NCBI RefSeq assembly: GCF_048773025.1
Contig: NC_133544.1
Span: 558,001-622,000 of the forward strand
Direction: 5' to 3'
DNA from: Camelus bactrianus
Lineage: Eukaryota > Chordata > Mammalia > Artiodactyla > Camelidae
DNA: 64,000 bases
Shown here in pieces: positions 20,815-32,118 of the stretch. Position numbers and translations under genes: made by a program. The notes beneath the pieces were generated by a model. It was given only the letters and a program-made list of their open reading frames with translations. It did no database searches and was not told the DNA's origin. Position 1 is the stretch's first letter. Every line of letters starts with the position of its first letter.

Positions 20815-23345
20815 CTCTGCTGGGAGGGGGCCAGCATGGGACTCCAGGGAGAAAAGCCATCCCTGCTGGGAGGGCACCCGGGTGGGACTCCAGGGAGAAA
20901 AGCCATCCCTGCTGGGAGGGCACCAGGGTGGGACTCCAGGTAGAAAGCCAGCCCTGCTGGGGGGCACCAGGGTGGGACTCCAGGGAGAAAAGCCAGCCCT
21001 GCTGGGAGGGCACCAGGGTGGGACTCCAGGGAGAGAAAACAACCCTGCTGGGAGGGCACCAGGGTGGGACTCCAGGGAGAAAAGCCAGCCCTGCTGGGAG
21101 GGCACCCGGGTGGGACTCCAGGGAGAAAAACCAGCCCTGCTGGTAGGGATTCCAGGGTGAGACTCCAGGGAGAAAAGCCAGCCCTGATGGGAGGGCTCCA
21201 GGGTGGGAATCCAGGGAGAAAAGCCAGCCCTGCTGGGAGGGCACCCGGGTGGGACTCCAGGGAGGAAAGCCAGCCCTGCTGGGAGGGCACCAGGGTGGGA
21301 CTCCAGGGAGAAAAGCCAGCCCTGCTGGGAGGGCACCAGGATGGGACTCCAGGGAGAGAAAACAACCCTGCTGGAGGGCACCAGGGTGGGACTCCAGGGA
21401 GAAAAGTCAGCCCTGCTGGGAGGGCACCAGGGTGGGACTCCAGGGAGAAAGTCAGCCCTGCTGGGAGGGCACCAGTGTGGGACTCCAGGGAGAAAAGCCA
21501 GCCCTGCTGGGAGGGCACCCGCGTGGGACTCTAGGGAGAGAATCCAGTCCTGGGGTTAACACAGGGTTCAGGGAGTGGAGCGGAACTAGGCTGAGGGCTC
21601 TGCGTTGACTCAGAAGGTCAGAGGCTGCCAAGGGCCAGCACCAGGGACAAAGGTCACGGAGGCTGAATGTAAGAGGGGGCAGAACACCTGGAGGTCAAGG
21701 AGGGCAGCCCCAGGCGCTCTGAAATCACATGGACCTCGTGCACAGGAGCAGAAGCCTGGGGGTGGACGGGGGCCAGAAGCTAACTTGGAGTTCAAGAGAA
21801 GATGGAGTTGGTGCAGGTGAGAGGCCACTGAAGGGCAGGAGGGCAGGGGGAAAGCCTCAGGGGTTCAAGGGAGCTGGTTGAGCTTGTGCAGGGGAGAAGA
21901 GGGCTGGAAGGGCAGGGAGCTGCCCTGAGGGGCTCCAGGAAGGGGGTTGAGCTTGTGCAGCTCAGCAAAGGGCTAGGAGGGCAGGAGGAAAGCCCCAGGG
22001 GCTCCAGGTTGCATTCAGAGCTTCCGCCTGTAGGCTGGGGGCAGGCAGGTACAGGACTGCCCTGAGGAGCTCCAAGGAGCTGGTAGAGATTGTATTGATG
22101 AACAAGGGGCTGGGAGGGCAGGGGGCAGCCCCAAGGGTTCCAGGGCACAGGTTGAGCGTCTGCAGGGGAGCAGAGGGCTGGGTGGGCAGAGGGCAGCACC
22201 AGTGGTTCCTGGTAGCAGGTTGAGCTTCAGAGGGGAGCAGACGTCTTTGAGGGCGGGGAGCAGACGTCTTTGTGTGCAGGGAGCAGCCCCAGGGGATCCA
22301 GGGAGCAGGTTGAGCTTCTGCAGAGGAGCAGAGGGTTGGGAGACCAGAGAGCAGCCACAGGGTCTCCAAGGAGCAATCAGAGCTATGACCTGTAGGCTGG
22401 GGGCAGGCAGGTACAGGACTGCCCTGAGGAGCTCCAAGGAGCTGGTAGAGCTTGTATTGGTGAACAAGGGGCTGGGAGGGCAGGGGGCAGCCCCAAGGGT
22501 TTCAGGGAGCAGGTTGAGCTTCTCCAAGGGAGCAGACCTTTGTGAGATCAGGGGACAGCCCCGAGGGGCTCGAGGGAGCAGGTTGAGCTCGTGAGGGTCA
22601 GCAGAGGCCTCGGAGTGCAGGGGGCAGCCCCAGGGGCGCCAGGGAACAGGTTGTGCATATGCAGGGGAGCAGAGGGCAGGGAGGGCAGGGGGCAGCCCCA
22701 GGATTTCCAGGGAGCAGGTTGAGCTTGTGCAGGTGAGCGGAGGGCTGGGAGGTCAGGGGGCAGCCCCAGGGGCTCCAGGGCACAGGGTGAGCTTTGCATG
22801 GGTGCGGAGGGCAGGGAGGGCAGGGCGCAGCACCAGGAGTTCCAGAGAGCAGGTTGAGCTTCTGCAGGAGAGTAGAAGCCTGGGAGGTCAGGGAGCAGCC
22901 CCAGAGGCTCCAGGGAGCAGGTTGAGCATGTGCAGGGGAGCAGAGGGCTGGGAAGGCAGGGAGCAGTCCCAGGGGTTCCAGGGAGCAGGTTGAGCTTATG
23001 CAAGTGAGCGGAGGGCTGCGAGGGCAGGGGGCAGCCCCAAGGGGCTCCAGGGCACAGGTTGAGCGTCTGCAGGGGAGCAGAGGGCTGGGTGGGCAGAGGG
23101 CAGCACCAGTGGTTCCTGGTAGCAGGTTGAGCTTCTACAGAGGAGCAGAGGGTTGGGAGACCAGAGAGCAGCCACAGGGTCTCCAAGGAACAATCAGAGC
23201 TATGACCTGTAGGCTGGGGGCAGGCAGGTACAGGAGAGCCCTGAGGAACTCCAAGGAGCTGGTAGAGCTTGTATTGCTGAACAGGGGAATGGGAGGGCAG
23301 GAGGCAGCTTACAGAGGTCCAGGAAGCCAGTTGTAATTGTGAGAA
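20815..23345 (+). repeat. Switch region S-gamma of gene 2 (gamma1b-like), longest in window
   Basis: About 16 copies of a 45/46-bp monomer (20815-21545), many with GAGAAAAGCC, one A longer than in unit 1. They are followed by more than 20 copies of the monomer of about 68 bp (about 21740-23345) carrying GAGCT (AGCT) AID hotspots. The total is about 2.5 kb, the longest of the four. It belongs to the only conventional IgG gene here. Confidence 0.8.
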
Positions 23346-23724
23346 TGAGCAAAGGGTCAACACAACAGCGGGGCTCCCCTGTAGCTAGCGGATTAAAGCC
23401 CGGATCTAAAGTACAGCCACACGAGGAGCTGAGCCAGGTTGACGGCTGTGGGGATGGTCAGAGGGGCCACGGCTGCTCCTGGCCAGTGTCTCCTGGGACA
23501 AGGGTCTCAGAGGCTGCCAGTGAGCAGGGGGCTGAGGTCAGAGGACAGGGACATGGGAGCTACAAGCTGGGGTGGCGTCAGGGGCCCAGGTGTGAGGGGT
23601 AAGTGAGCTGAGGGGCTCCAGCTGGAGGACCAGAAGAGGGACAGGAGCTCCCTGAGGCACAGACTCCGCAGCCTGGCTGAGGCAACAGGGATGAAAGGGG
23701 AGGGGCCAAGGAGGAGGCCTGCAG

Positions 23725-23782
23725 GGCCAGGGGCCAGGGGGCCAGGGGCCAGGGTCCAGGGGGCCAGGGGCCAGGGCCCAGG
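23725..23782 (+). repeat. GGCCAGGG-type GC minisatellite upstream of CH1 (unit 2)
   Basis: Same element as in unit 1 at 2143-2200, with small sequence differences. Confidence 0.7.
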
Positions 23783-24258
23783 TGCTCTGGCTGCAGAGCT
23801 GACCCAGAAGACACGGGCGCGGAGGGCAAAGAGCAGGCCAGGCAAGGGGCCACGAGCAGGCTCTGGGTGGTGGAGGCCCACCACGCCAAGGAGAGGCCCG
23901 CTCACCCAGGGCAGGGCCGGGCTGGGGCAGCAGGACGGTGAGCTCAGGGGACCAGCGGACGCTGGCCAGGAGCAGGCAGCACTGGTCAGGACTCAGACAC
24001 AGGGCTCAGTCAGGCCAGGCACTTGCAGGAGGTCAGGGACCTGGGGGGCTGTCACCCAGGTGATCACCCAGCGCTGACCCACAGCTACAGAGGCACGAGG
24101 CGTCAGGTGGTGAGGGCCCTGCCGGCCAGCTGCTTTGCAGACATTCTGGAAGCACGTGGGCGCTGGGCTCAGGGGTGCCCAGACCTGGGCTCGTGACACC
24201 CTGCCTGGACCCTCCCAGGGGTGAAGCCCTGGTGGTCACACGGCCTGCTTTCTTGCAG

Positions 24259-24552
24259 TCTCCACCAAGGCCCCATCGGTCTATCCTCTGACTGCTAGAT
24301 GCGGGGACACGCCTGGCTCCACGGTGGCCTTCGGCTGCCTGGTCTGGGGCTACATCCCTGAGCCGGTGACGGTGACCTGGAACTCGGGTGCCCTGTCCAG
24401 CGGCGTCCACACCTTCCCGTCAGTCTTCATGTCCTCGGGGCTCTACACCCTCAGCAGCTTAGTGACTCTGCCCACCAGCAGCTCGACCGGCAAGACCTTC
24501 TTCTGCAACGTAGCCCACCCGGCCAGCAGCACCAAGGTGGACAAGCGTGTGG
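24259..24552 (+). CDS. IGHG1B: CH1 exon, functional (gene 2)
   Basis: 294 nt encoding [17 protein letters not shown] through KVDKRV. Both fold cysteines, the Trp and typical IgG CH1 positions ([16 protein letters not shown]) are retained, closer to other mammals than the CH1 of genes 1 and 3. The extra Cys in LTARCGD is placed like the CH1 cysteine that bonds the light chain in human IgG2-4. Confidence 0.95.
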
Positions 24553-27500
24553 GTAAGTAGACAGGCCTCAGGGCGGGAGTCCACTCCCAGACAGGACCGA
24601 GATCAGCCCTCCGCCCGGCTTGAACCACATGCCAGGATGGCGACCTCTGCCCAGAGTATCAGAGGAGGAGCAGTTCCTCGCCTGGAGGCCTTCCAGGATA
24701 TGTGAGGGGTCCTCTGGGTGTTTCTATCAGGTCCAAGGTGGGCACAGGATGCACACCTCTACCGCACATAGCTGGTGCTGGACCTGCCAAAATCTGTCCC
24801 TGACCTATTCCCGCCCCAACAGACCTTTCGCCCTCACCCAGAAACCTCCTGTCTGCTTTCTTTGCAGAACCGCATGGAGGATGCCCGTGTCCCAAATGCC
24901 CAGGTGAGTCAGACAAGCCACTCCCTTTTAACAAGGAGGTGGCCACAGCCCTGGCGTGCTGGGAATACATGTGTCCTGGAGAAGGCTGGCCCAGGAGCTA
25001 ACTGCCCACCCTGTCTTCCCTGCCAGAGCCTGAGCTCCCGGGAGGGCCCTCCGTCTTCGTCTTCCCCCCAAAACCCAAGGACGTCCTCTCCATTTCTGGG
25101 AGGCCCGAGGTCACGTGCGTTGTGGTGGACGTGGGTAAGGAAGACCCCGAGGTCAATTTCAACTGGTACATTGATGGCGTTGAGGTGCGAACGGCCAACA
25201 CGAAGCCAAAGGAGGAACAGTTCAACAGCACGTACCGCGTGGTCAGCGTCCTGACCATCCAGCACCAGGACTGGCTGACGGGGAAGGAGTTCAAGTGCAA
25301 GGTCAACAACAAAGCTCTCCCAGCCCCCATCGAGAGGACCATCTCCAAGGCCAAAGGTGGGACGGACAACGGGCGCGGGAGGGTCCTGTGGGGCTGCTCG
25401 GAGTGACCGTCGGGCTCACAGACACGCCTGTCCCCACAGGGCAGACCCGGGAGCCGCAGGTGTACACCCTGGCCCCACACCGGGAAGAGCTGGCCAAGGA
25501 CACCGTGAGCGTAACCTGCCTAGTCAAAGGCTTCTACCCAGCTGACATCAACGTTGAGTGGCAGAGGAATGGGCAGCCGGAGTCAGAGGGCGACTACGCC
25601 ACCACGCTGCCCCAGCTGGACAACGACGGGACCTACTTCCTCTACAGCAAGCTCTCGGTGGGAAAGAACACGTGGCAGCAGGGAGAAACCTTCACCTGTG
25701 TGGTGATGCATGAGGCCCTGCACAACCACTACACCCAGAAATCCATCACCCAGTCTTCGGGTAAATGAGACTCACCCCGGCACCCCAGCAAACCCCCCTC
25801 CCCGAGGCCCTCAGGGTCCCGCGTGGACGCCTGAGCCCCACCCCTGTGTACATAACTCCCGGGCCTGCATGAAATAAAACACCCAGTGCCTCCCTGGGGC
25901 CCTGCAACCCTGTCATGGTTCTTTCCGAGCAGAGCTCCTGCGCTCGCAGGGCCTGCGGGAGGCGGGGGCAGGCCAAGCTCTGAGGACAAACTTGGTGCCA
26001 TCAGTGAACTGGGGGTGACCCGAGGCAAGGGATGGGGTCTGCCAGAGGCATCAGCTCCCCAGGGTCCAGCGTCCGGCCAGCACCTACTCAGACAGGACTG
26101 TGTAGAGGGGATCTGGTAGAGCCCCCCAAGGAACTTCAGGGAAATGAGTGCCCAGATATTCCCCTCTGTCCAAGCCCAACTGTGGGACAGTGGCAAGTCC
26201 TTGTGCCCGCAGTTCCCGTCCCCGGGGCCTAGAGAAACCACGTGCTGACACCCTGTCAACATGGGAGCCACGCCTGGCCGGCGATGGGGGCACAGGCCTC
26301 CTGCTCCCAGGACACACAGAGATCAGTCCCCACCCTCCCGCAGGCGAGGTGCTCGGGGCCATATCTGTACACTCGAGGGGACACTCACCCAGACTCGTAG
26401 GAAAAAAGCCCTCTCATGGAGCACACCAGCCTGCACACCCCTCGTCCACCTACAAACTCACGCACACACACGTGCCTGTGCAACTGAACACAAGCGCACA
26501 ACCACAAAACTGCACACAAGCCAGCCTTGCTCACTGGGTCCTCAATGGGGTATCCGCCCAGGGCCAGACCAGAGCCTGGAGCCGGGTCTCGTGAACCCTC
26601 TGTGGACACCAGATTGGTCCCCACTCCTCAAAGCCCCAGCAGCACTGACAACAATGGCCAGCTCAGACCCCCACCCCTCCTCTCCCCAGGACACCTGCGT
26701 CCCCTCCTCAACACACAGAGACCCAACACCCCACTGGTCCCTAGCACGCCCACCCCACCCCCTCGGGCACACAGGGACACCCCAAGGTTGCCTCCGCCCT
26801 TCCCTGCACTAGGACCCACCACAGACCTGCTCTGCAGACCCCTGCCGTCTAGGCCTGACCTCCAGTGGGAGGGAAGGCAGGGGTCAGGGCACCCTCTCCC
26901 CAGAGGACCCCATGAAAGGCACCGCACTGGAGTGGATGAGGGACCCCCACGGGCCAGGCTTACATATGGCCCAAGGGGTCCTGGCAAGACTGAGGACAAA
27001 GCTGGAGGAATAGGGGACACACGGTCGGTACCCAGGGATTGACCTCAGGGAACCATTGATCCAGCCCCCCAGGGGGATCCTAGTGCCCCACCCGCCCTGT
27101 CACACAGCTGACCACCCCCTCCCTGTCCAGAGCCACTCCTGGAGGAGGAGAGCTGTGCCGAGGCCCAGAGCGGGGAGCTGGACGGGCTGTGGACCACCAT
27201 CTCCATCTTCATCACCCTCTTCCTGCTCAGCGTGTGCTACAGCGCCACAGTGACCCTCTTCAAGGTGGGCGGGCCAGGCTAGCTGTCCATGCTGTCCCCA
27301 CACAGTGCCCGCACAGTCCCCCTTAACTGTCCATTCCCTGTCCCTCCCTGTCCTTCTCTGTCTCTCCAGTCCATTCTGTTCTCTCACTGTCCCTCTCTGT
27401 CCCTGTCGGGACGTCGCTGTCCGTAGCTATGCCCACGCAGTCCTCGCGCCACCCCACCGGAGCACACTCGCGGCCGGCAGGCCCCGGGATGGGAGGCCAG

Positions 27501-27643
27501 GTCCTTGGGGGAAGCTGGCATGGGGGCCCCGGCTGTGCTCACACCCGCCGTCCCTGCAGGTGAAGTGGATCTTCTCCTCGGTGGTGGAGCTGAAGCGGAC
27601 GATCGTCCCAGACTACAGAAACATGATCGGGCAGGGGGCCTAG
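24259..27643 (+). CDS. IGHG1B: IgG heavy-chain constant gene, conventional type (gamma1b-like)
   Basis: Constant region expected to make a conventional H2L2 IgG. Exons: CH1 24259-24552, hinge 24868-24903, CH2 25027-25356, CH3 25440-25768, M1 27131-27264, M2 27560-27643. The decisive feature is an intact CH1 donor, G|GTAAGTAG at 24552-24553, in a gene otherwise very close to its heavy-chain-only neighbours. The hinge is [12 protein letters not shown] (12 residues), close to the camelid IgG1b hinge I remember (EPHGGCTCPQCP). CH2 starts EPELPGG. CH2 differs from that of gene 3 only at the first residue. Secreted and membrane ends are both present. It lies between genes 1 and 3, both of which have a dead CH1 donor. 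Confidence 0.92.
24552..24558 (+). promoter_or_regulatory. Intact CH1 splice donor, G|GTAAGT (gene 2)
   Basis: GT at 24553-24554 in the context GTGG|GTAAGTAG. Genes 1, 3 and 4 have AT at the same place. This single base separates the conventional gene from the heavy-chain-only genes in this window. Confidence 0.95.
24868..24903 (+). CDS. IGHG1B: Hinge exon, 12 residues (gene 2)
   Basis: Acceptor CTTTGCAG, donor CCAG|GTGAGT. Encodes [12 protein letters not shown] with three cysteines for inter-heavy-chain bonds. Confidence 0.95.
25027..25356 (+). CDS. IGHG1B: CH2 exon (gene 2)
   Basis: 110-residue CH2 starting [13 protein letters not shown], with glycosylation site EEQFNSTYR and FcRn motif IQHQDWL. 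The lower hinge is LPGG. The codon change to GGT AAG in VDVGKED creates GTGGGTAAG (GT at 25135-25136), a 9-mer identical to this gene's CH1 donor context, inside the exon. Use of it would keep the frame. Confidence 0.95.
25440..25768 (+). CDS. IGHG1B: CH3 exon with secreted C-terminus (gene 2)
   Basis: [19 protein letters not shown] to SSGK, TGA at 25766-25768. C-terminal loop HNHYTQKS has the usual Tyr. ESEGDYATT has Asp where genes 1 and 3 have Ala. The internal donor G|GTAAATGA for membrane splicing is present. Confidence 0.96.
25873..25878 (+). terminator. Poly(A) signal for secreted gamma1b mRNA
   Basis: AATAAA about 105 bp after the stop in conserved context. The intron from here to M1 (to 27130) holds no gene. 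Confidence 0.9.
27131..27264 (+). CDS. IGHG1B: Membrane exon M1 (gene 2)
   Basis: Same 45-residue segment as gene 1: acidic spacer with one Cys ([13 protein letters not shown]) and a Thr/Ser-rich transmembrane helix. Donor AAG|GTGGGC. Confidence 0.95.
27560..27643 (+). CDS. IGHG1B: Membrane exon M2, cytoplasmic tail (gene 2)
   Basis: 27 residues plus TAG, same as gene 1 ([14 protein letters not shown]), including the YRNM Ig tail tyrosine motif. Confidence 0.95.
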   Translation: MKWIFSSVVELKRTIVPDYRNMIGQGA

Positions 27644-28672
27644 CGTGTCTTCTGGGGGTGTCCACGGCCACCCCAGGCCTCAGAGGTACCCCAATCATCA
27701 CTCCAAGCTGCTCAGCCACTACTCCGCCCGCTGCCCTGCCAGCTCTGAACTCTCGGCCATGTTCACCCGCACCTCCATCCTCCGACCTCACGGCCACCAC
27801 CGACCACACCCTGCACCCTGCCCACCTTCAGGGGACCAAGTGGACAGCAGGTGCTACCACCAACCTGAGCTGAGGGGTCTACCTGTCCTCACCGGGAGTG
27901 CCCGGGGCACCCTGGGGTTCCTCTGGACGAGCAGGAAGCTGCCATCCCGGGGCAATGGGCACGGCCCACTCTCTGTGGACACTCTCGGGCCTGGTGACCA
28001 AGGACGGTTCCAAAAAGGAGGCACACTGTGTGAGATGTCTGCTGGAACAGTGCTGCCCCGGCCGACCTCACTCAGCAGGGAAGCCTCTGGATGTGCCACC
28101 AACGTTCAGCCAAGTGCTCAGCTCTGAGAAGGGCCTGGGCCCATGGCCCCTACAGTAGACAGCTCTGCCAGGAAGGGGGTGACGTTTCCTCGCCAGAGCT
28201 TCCCAGAGACGGGCCTGGAGACAGGGTCCCCCACGGGCAGAACGCAGCCTCGCTGGACAGACCAAGAGGGACACTGGCAAAACAGGGCAGTATCCGCAGC
28301 CAGCCTGTCCCGTGGCCAGCGGCCTGAGACACGTTCAGCAGGAGCACCCTGCACTGGGCGGTGGGGTGAGAGGCGAGCCCCGGGAGGAGGGGGCCCGACA
28401 GACTGGAATCCCGGCCCGAGACCCCTAGGCCTCTCCTGTCTTGACCCTGGATGGGGAGGGGCAGGCCCCACTGCCGGATGGTGGCGGGGGAGGGGGGGCG
28501 CTACAGCCAGAGGTCACGCCAGGCCTCGCTTGGGAAGCTGTGCATCCTTTCTAAACGTCTGGCACCCACGAACTTTCTGCGCTGTTTATCTTTGGTTGGG
28601 TTTTTTGTTGGGAGACTCTGGCTTGTCATGTTTTGGGTTGTTCAGACAATAAAGCATCCTTTACCATTCCAT
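27644..28672 (+). other. 3-prime UTR of membrane gamma1b mRNA with poly(A) signal
   Basis: GC-rich, no conserved frame; AATAAA at 28648-28653. From about 28000 the sequence is indistinguishable from unit 3. Confidence 0.75.
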
Positions 28673-30138
28673 AGCTGTCTGGGAATCGCTCTGTGTTGCG
28701 GCCCCTCCCCTGGTGCCTCCACAGCCTGGCTGCCCTCCACACCCTCCCAGCCCCAGGCCCCAGCTCTCCCCCCACCACACCCATCCCTGGGGTTCCCTGG
28801 GGGTGCGGAGTCAGCAGCAAGTCCCAGGTGTCGGACGCCTGGTCAGCACGGCTGCTGTAACACGCAGCACAGTCGGGTTGGAACCACAGAAATGATTGTC
28901 TCCCGTCCTGGAGCGGCACGTCCCAGGTCGAGGAGCGTGAGGGCCACTGTGCCCACCGGCTGCCTAGGCTGCAGGGCCGGAGTCAGGACTCAGTCCTCCC
29001 GGGAGGCCAGACCCTGAGCTCCAGTCCCTCCTGGTGGTTCCATCTCAAAGGAACAGTCTCAGGTCCCGGGTTGTAGGAGACACAGCACTCCCCAGAGGGC
29101 AGACACAGGAGCCACAGCTGTCTGCCCTTCGCAGGAAATGCTCCAGGAAACGGAGGCCAGCGCCTGGTCAGGGTTGGCTCTGCTGGGCGATCCAGGCCAG
29201 CACTACTGGAGAGCTCAGTCATCCACGGGACACGGCCCTGGGCGGCTGGACATTGTCCAAGTGTCTGTGTGAGCCTTTCAGTGTCTCAGGGCAGAGGGGG
29301 CGAAATCAATGTGCCGAGTCTGTGGCTCCACGGCCCCAGGGGAGGCCAGCAGGACAGGCTCCTGGCGGGGAGTTGGGACCAGCACTGAGTGTCTGTCAGT
29401 AAAGCCACAGCACCCCAGGGACATTGGGAAGGGCCATTCCAGCTTCCTGTGGCGGAAAGACAAACAGACAGACAAACAGAGAGACAGAGGAAGACAGAGA
29501 ATTTTATGCAGTACAGGGATTGCTCGCTCCAGTGGGCTCCGCACCAAAGACGGTGAGGCCATGGGGCGGGCAGCCGGGTCCAGGAACATGGCCGGCCCTC
29601 AGGGACCCTGCCAGGCGTGAGGACACTGGGCACCCTCTGCCTCCAGGGTGCTCCGGAAACCATCCTGGGGGTCTCCCCCACTCGCAATCTCCCTCACACG
29701 GAACACCTAACCAACAAGCTGAACATGCCTATGGTCCCTGCGGCCTGCCCGGCCCCAGGCCCTGCCCCTCACCCCCATCCCCTGGACCACGGATCTGCCT
29801 CCAGCCACTCATTCCCATGGGGACAGCAGGACGGTCGATACCGGGCTGGCCCCACGGGTCCTCGAGGAGCACCAGTCCCAGAACAGCTGCCCCCCACCAG
29901 GCCTGAGGGCCCCGTCCTGACCCTGGGGCAACACCAGGCCACAGCGCATAACCCATGCACAACCCCTCCTGGGCCCCTGGAAGCCAAGTGGCCGACGCCT
30001 TCCCTTGAGCCCCTGGGTCAGCACCGGTGTGAGCCTGAAGTCAGCCTCCTGCTGCTCCTGTCCCCTCGGGGCCCTGCCCCGGGCAAGACCACCGACACAC
30101 TCCTGTCAGCGTCACACCTCTCCTGCCTGCACCCCCAT

Positions 30139-30139
<1 letters not shown>
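28673..30139 (+). other. GC-rich intergenic DNA, nothing recognised (unit 2)
   Basis: Counterpart of 7246-8701. Contains a short ACAG/ACAA tract near 29455-29495. No gene seen. Confidence 0.6.
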
Positions 30140-30194
<55 letters not shown>

Positions 30195-30197
30195 CAC
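30140..30197 (+). repeat. (CA)n microsatellite (unit 2)
   Basis: Long CA tract interrupted once by AA, ending in CCCCC. Same length and interruption as unit 3 (50959-51016), longer than unit 1. Confidence 0.9.
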
Positions 30198-30307
30198 CCC
30201 CTGGGCTGCCACCCCACTGCGCCTCTGGGCCCCCACCAGGTGCCCCCTCCTCCCGCACTCCAAGGGGAACGTCTGCCACTCTGAGCTTTGAAAACCTGCA
30301 TTGCTGT

Positions 30308-30987
30308 CCGTGTGTGGTGTCCGTGGATGTGGAGAAAAGAAACCCTTGTGCACTGTTGGTGAGGACATAAAATGGCATTACCGTTGTGCAAAACGGTTTG
30401 GAAGCCCCTCAGAGAAATTTCAGAAACAACTACCACACTTGCAGCAATCCCACTGCTTACAATAAACCCGAGCGAACAGGCAACAGGTCTTAAAGAGGCA
30501 CTTGAACACCCACTTCCCAGCAGCTCCGTTGACAATACCTACCACGAGGCGGGAACGCGAGTGTCCTTCCGTGGATGGACAGATGAGCACGATGTGGGCT
30601 GAGCGTACAATGGAACAGCACTGCCCCTGAAGAAAGAGGAACAGTGTGACGTGTGTGACAGCACGGGGGCACCTGGAGGACATCGGAACGCGTACCGTGA
30701 GCCAGGGGCAAGACGGTGAATCGTGTGCGATTCCACTTGTGTGAGCGATTACGAGTGGCCGCATTCCCAGAAAGACAAAACACAGAAGTGGCTGCAGCCG
30801 GGGGAGAACGGGGGGTGTTGTTTACGGGCATAGGGTTTCACACGTAAAGACGGGGAGAGTTATGGAGACGCAGGTGGTCGTGATTGCACTTTATGAATGT
30901 ACTCACTGTCCCCAAGACCCGGAGAAAGGTGTAACATGGTACACTTCCTTAGGGGCAACTCCTATTCTTTTACCACGATAAAAAAAA
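30308..30987 (+). mobile_element. L1 LINE 3-prime end, GC-drifted (unit 2)
   Basis: Copy of the element at 8835-9513 with one extra A in the tail and a few substitutions. Confidence 0.75.
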
Positions 30988-32118
30988 CCTTTTAAGCGGG
31001 AGAAATCTAACCCATTCAATAACATCTGAACGCCTTCAGGAAGACCTGGAGCCTGTGTCCCTCCCTGTGGAAGAAACCGGCTGCAGCAGGATGGAGCTGC
31101 ACACCTGCCTGGCCCAGGGCTGACCCCCTGCGGAGGCCGGCGGACGCCGCGGGAGCAGCGTCTCCACGCTGACGGCGTGAGGGGGCAGGGCGGTGACAAC
31201 GTGCACGGCTGCAGCACAGCCCCCCAGCCAAAGGACGGCTCCTACAGTTTGCTCTCCAACAGGTGTAAACTTCTCTTCTGAACAACCCTAACCTAGAGAC
31301 ACACAAAGGGAAGGGAACGCTAGGAAAGCTGCTCACGCCTTAGCTAACCTGACGTAGAACAAGGACAGCACTACCCACTGCGTGTCGGCCACCGTGGACC
31401 ACGTTAAGCTTCCCGATTAAAAGGCAGCAATACACTTTGTGTCTCCACCTAATGCAGGGAAATTACCTCAGATGTAATATAAAATTGCCAACCCTCCTCC
31501 AGGAAAGGCTTGAACTCCCATTGCCCATCTTACGTATCTTCGGCTGATGTTCACTTCTCGTGTTGATGAATAACCTCCGTCTTGGGTGTCCTGCAGCTTA
31601 TATGCTGAGGTATGTAGCATCACCACTAGCATGTCTTATGTGAGACGGAAGAGGGTGGGGGCGGCCGGTACAGGTTGGTTATGAGAGAAGGAGACGGAGA
31701 CGGTGGAGCAGAAGGACACAGAGCACATTCACATTACATCTACATGAGGACCACGTCTCCCTGGAGAAAAATGGAGACAGGCAGAGAGACTCCTGTACAG
31801 CCAAGGCGCTGAAGAAAGGTCCACGAGGAGTCACGTAGGGAGGGAAGAGAGGTACTCGGTTTGGAGCGCAGCCTCGAGGAGGGGACCCGGGACGGGGAGA
31901 CACGTCATGGGCCCGGAGGTCTTCCCTGGGGAGAGGGCAGCTTGAGAGCGTTAGTAATATGAATGCTAACCAAGTTACGGATAAGAACAGATGAAAACAG
32001 TTTGAACCTTCACAGGGACCAGGAAAATATAAAAAGAGAACCACTCACCAGAGGGGTACAATAGCTAAAACTTAAAACACTGGAAGGGGCGAACAGGGGA
32101 CTAGGTGACACCGGAGAC
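30988..32118 (+). other. Intergenic DNA, nothing recognised (unit 2)
   Basis: Counterpart of 9514-10644. The switch from being identical to unit 3 to being near-identical to unit 1 falls in this stretch (about 31630). Confidence 0.55.

Noticed and set aside
20488-21381. Long minus-strand open frame with repeated FSLESHPGALPAG peptide
   Set aside because: It is the antisense of the 45/46-bp switch repeats. Open frames arise because a 45-bp monomer keeps frame; the frames change between units and no domain is present.
24259-27643. Gene 2 as another heavy-chain-only gene
   Set aside because: Its CH1 donor is intact (G|GTAAGT) and CH1 is conserved, unlike genes 1, 3 and 4.
30112-30378. Minus-strand frame with a Cys-Val repeat
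   Set aside because: It is the translation of the (CA)n microsatellite.
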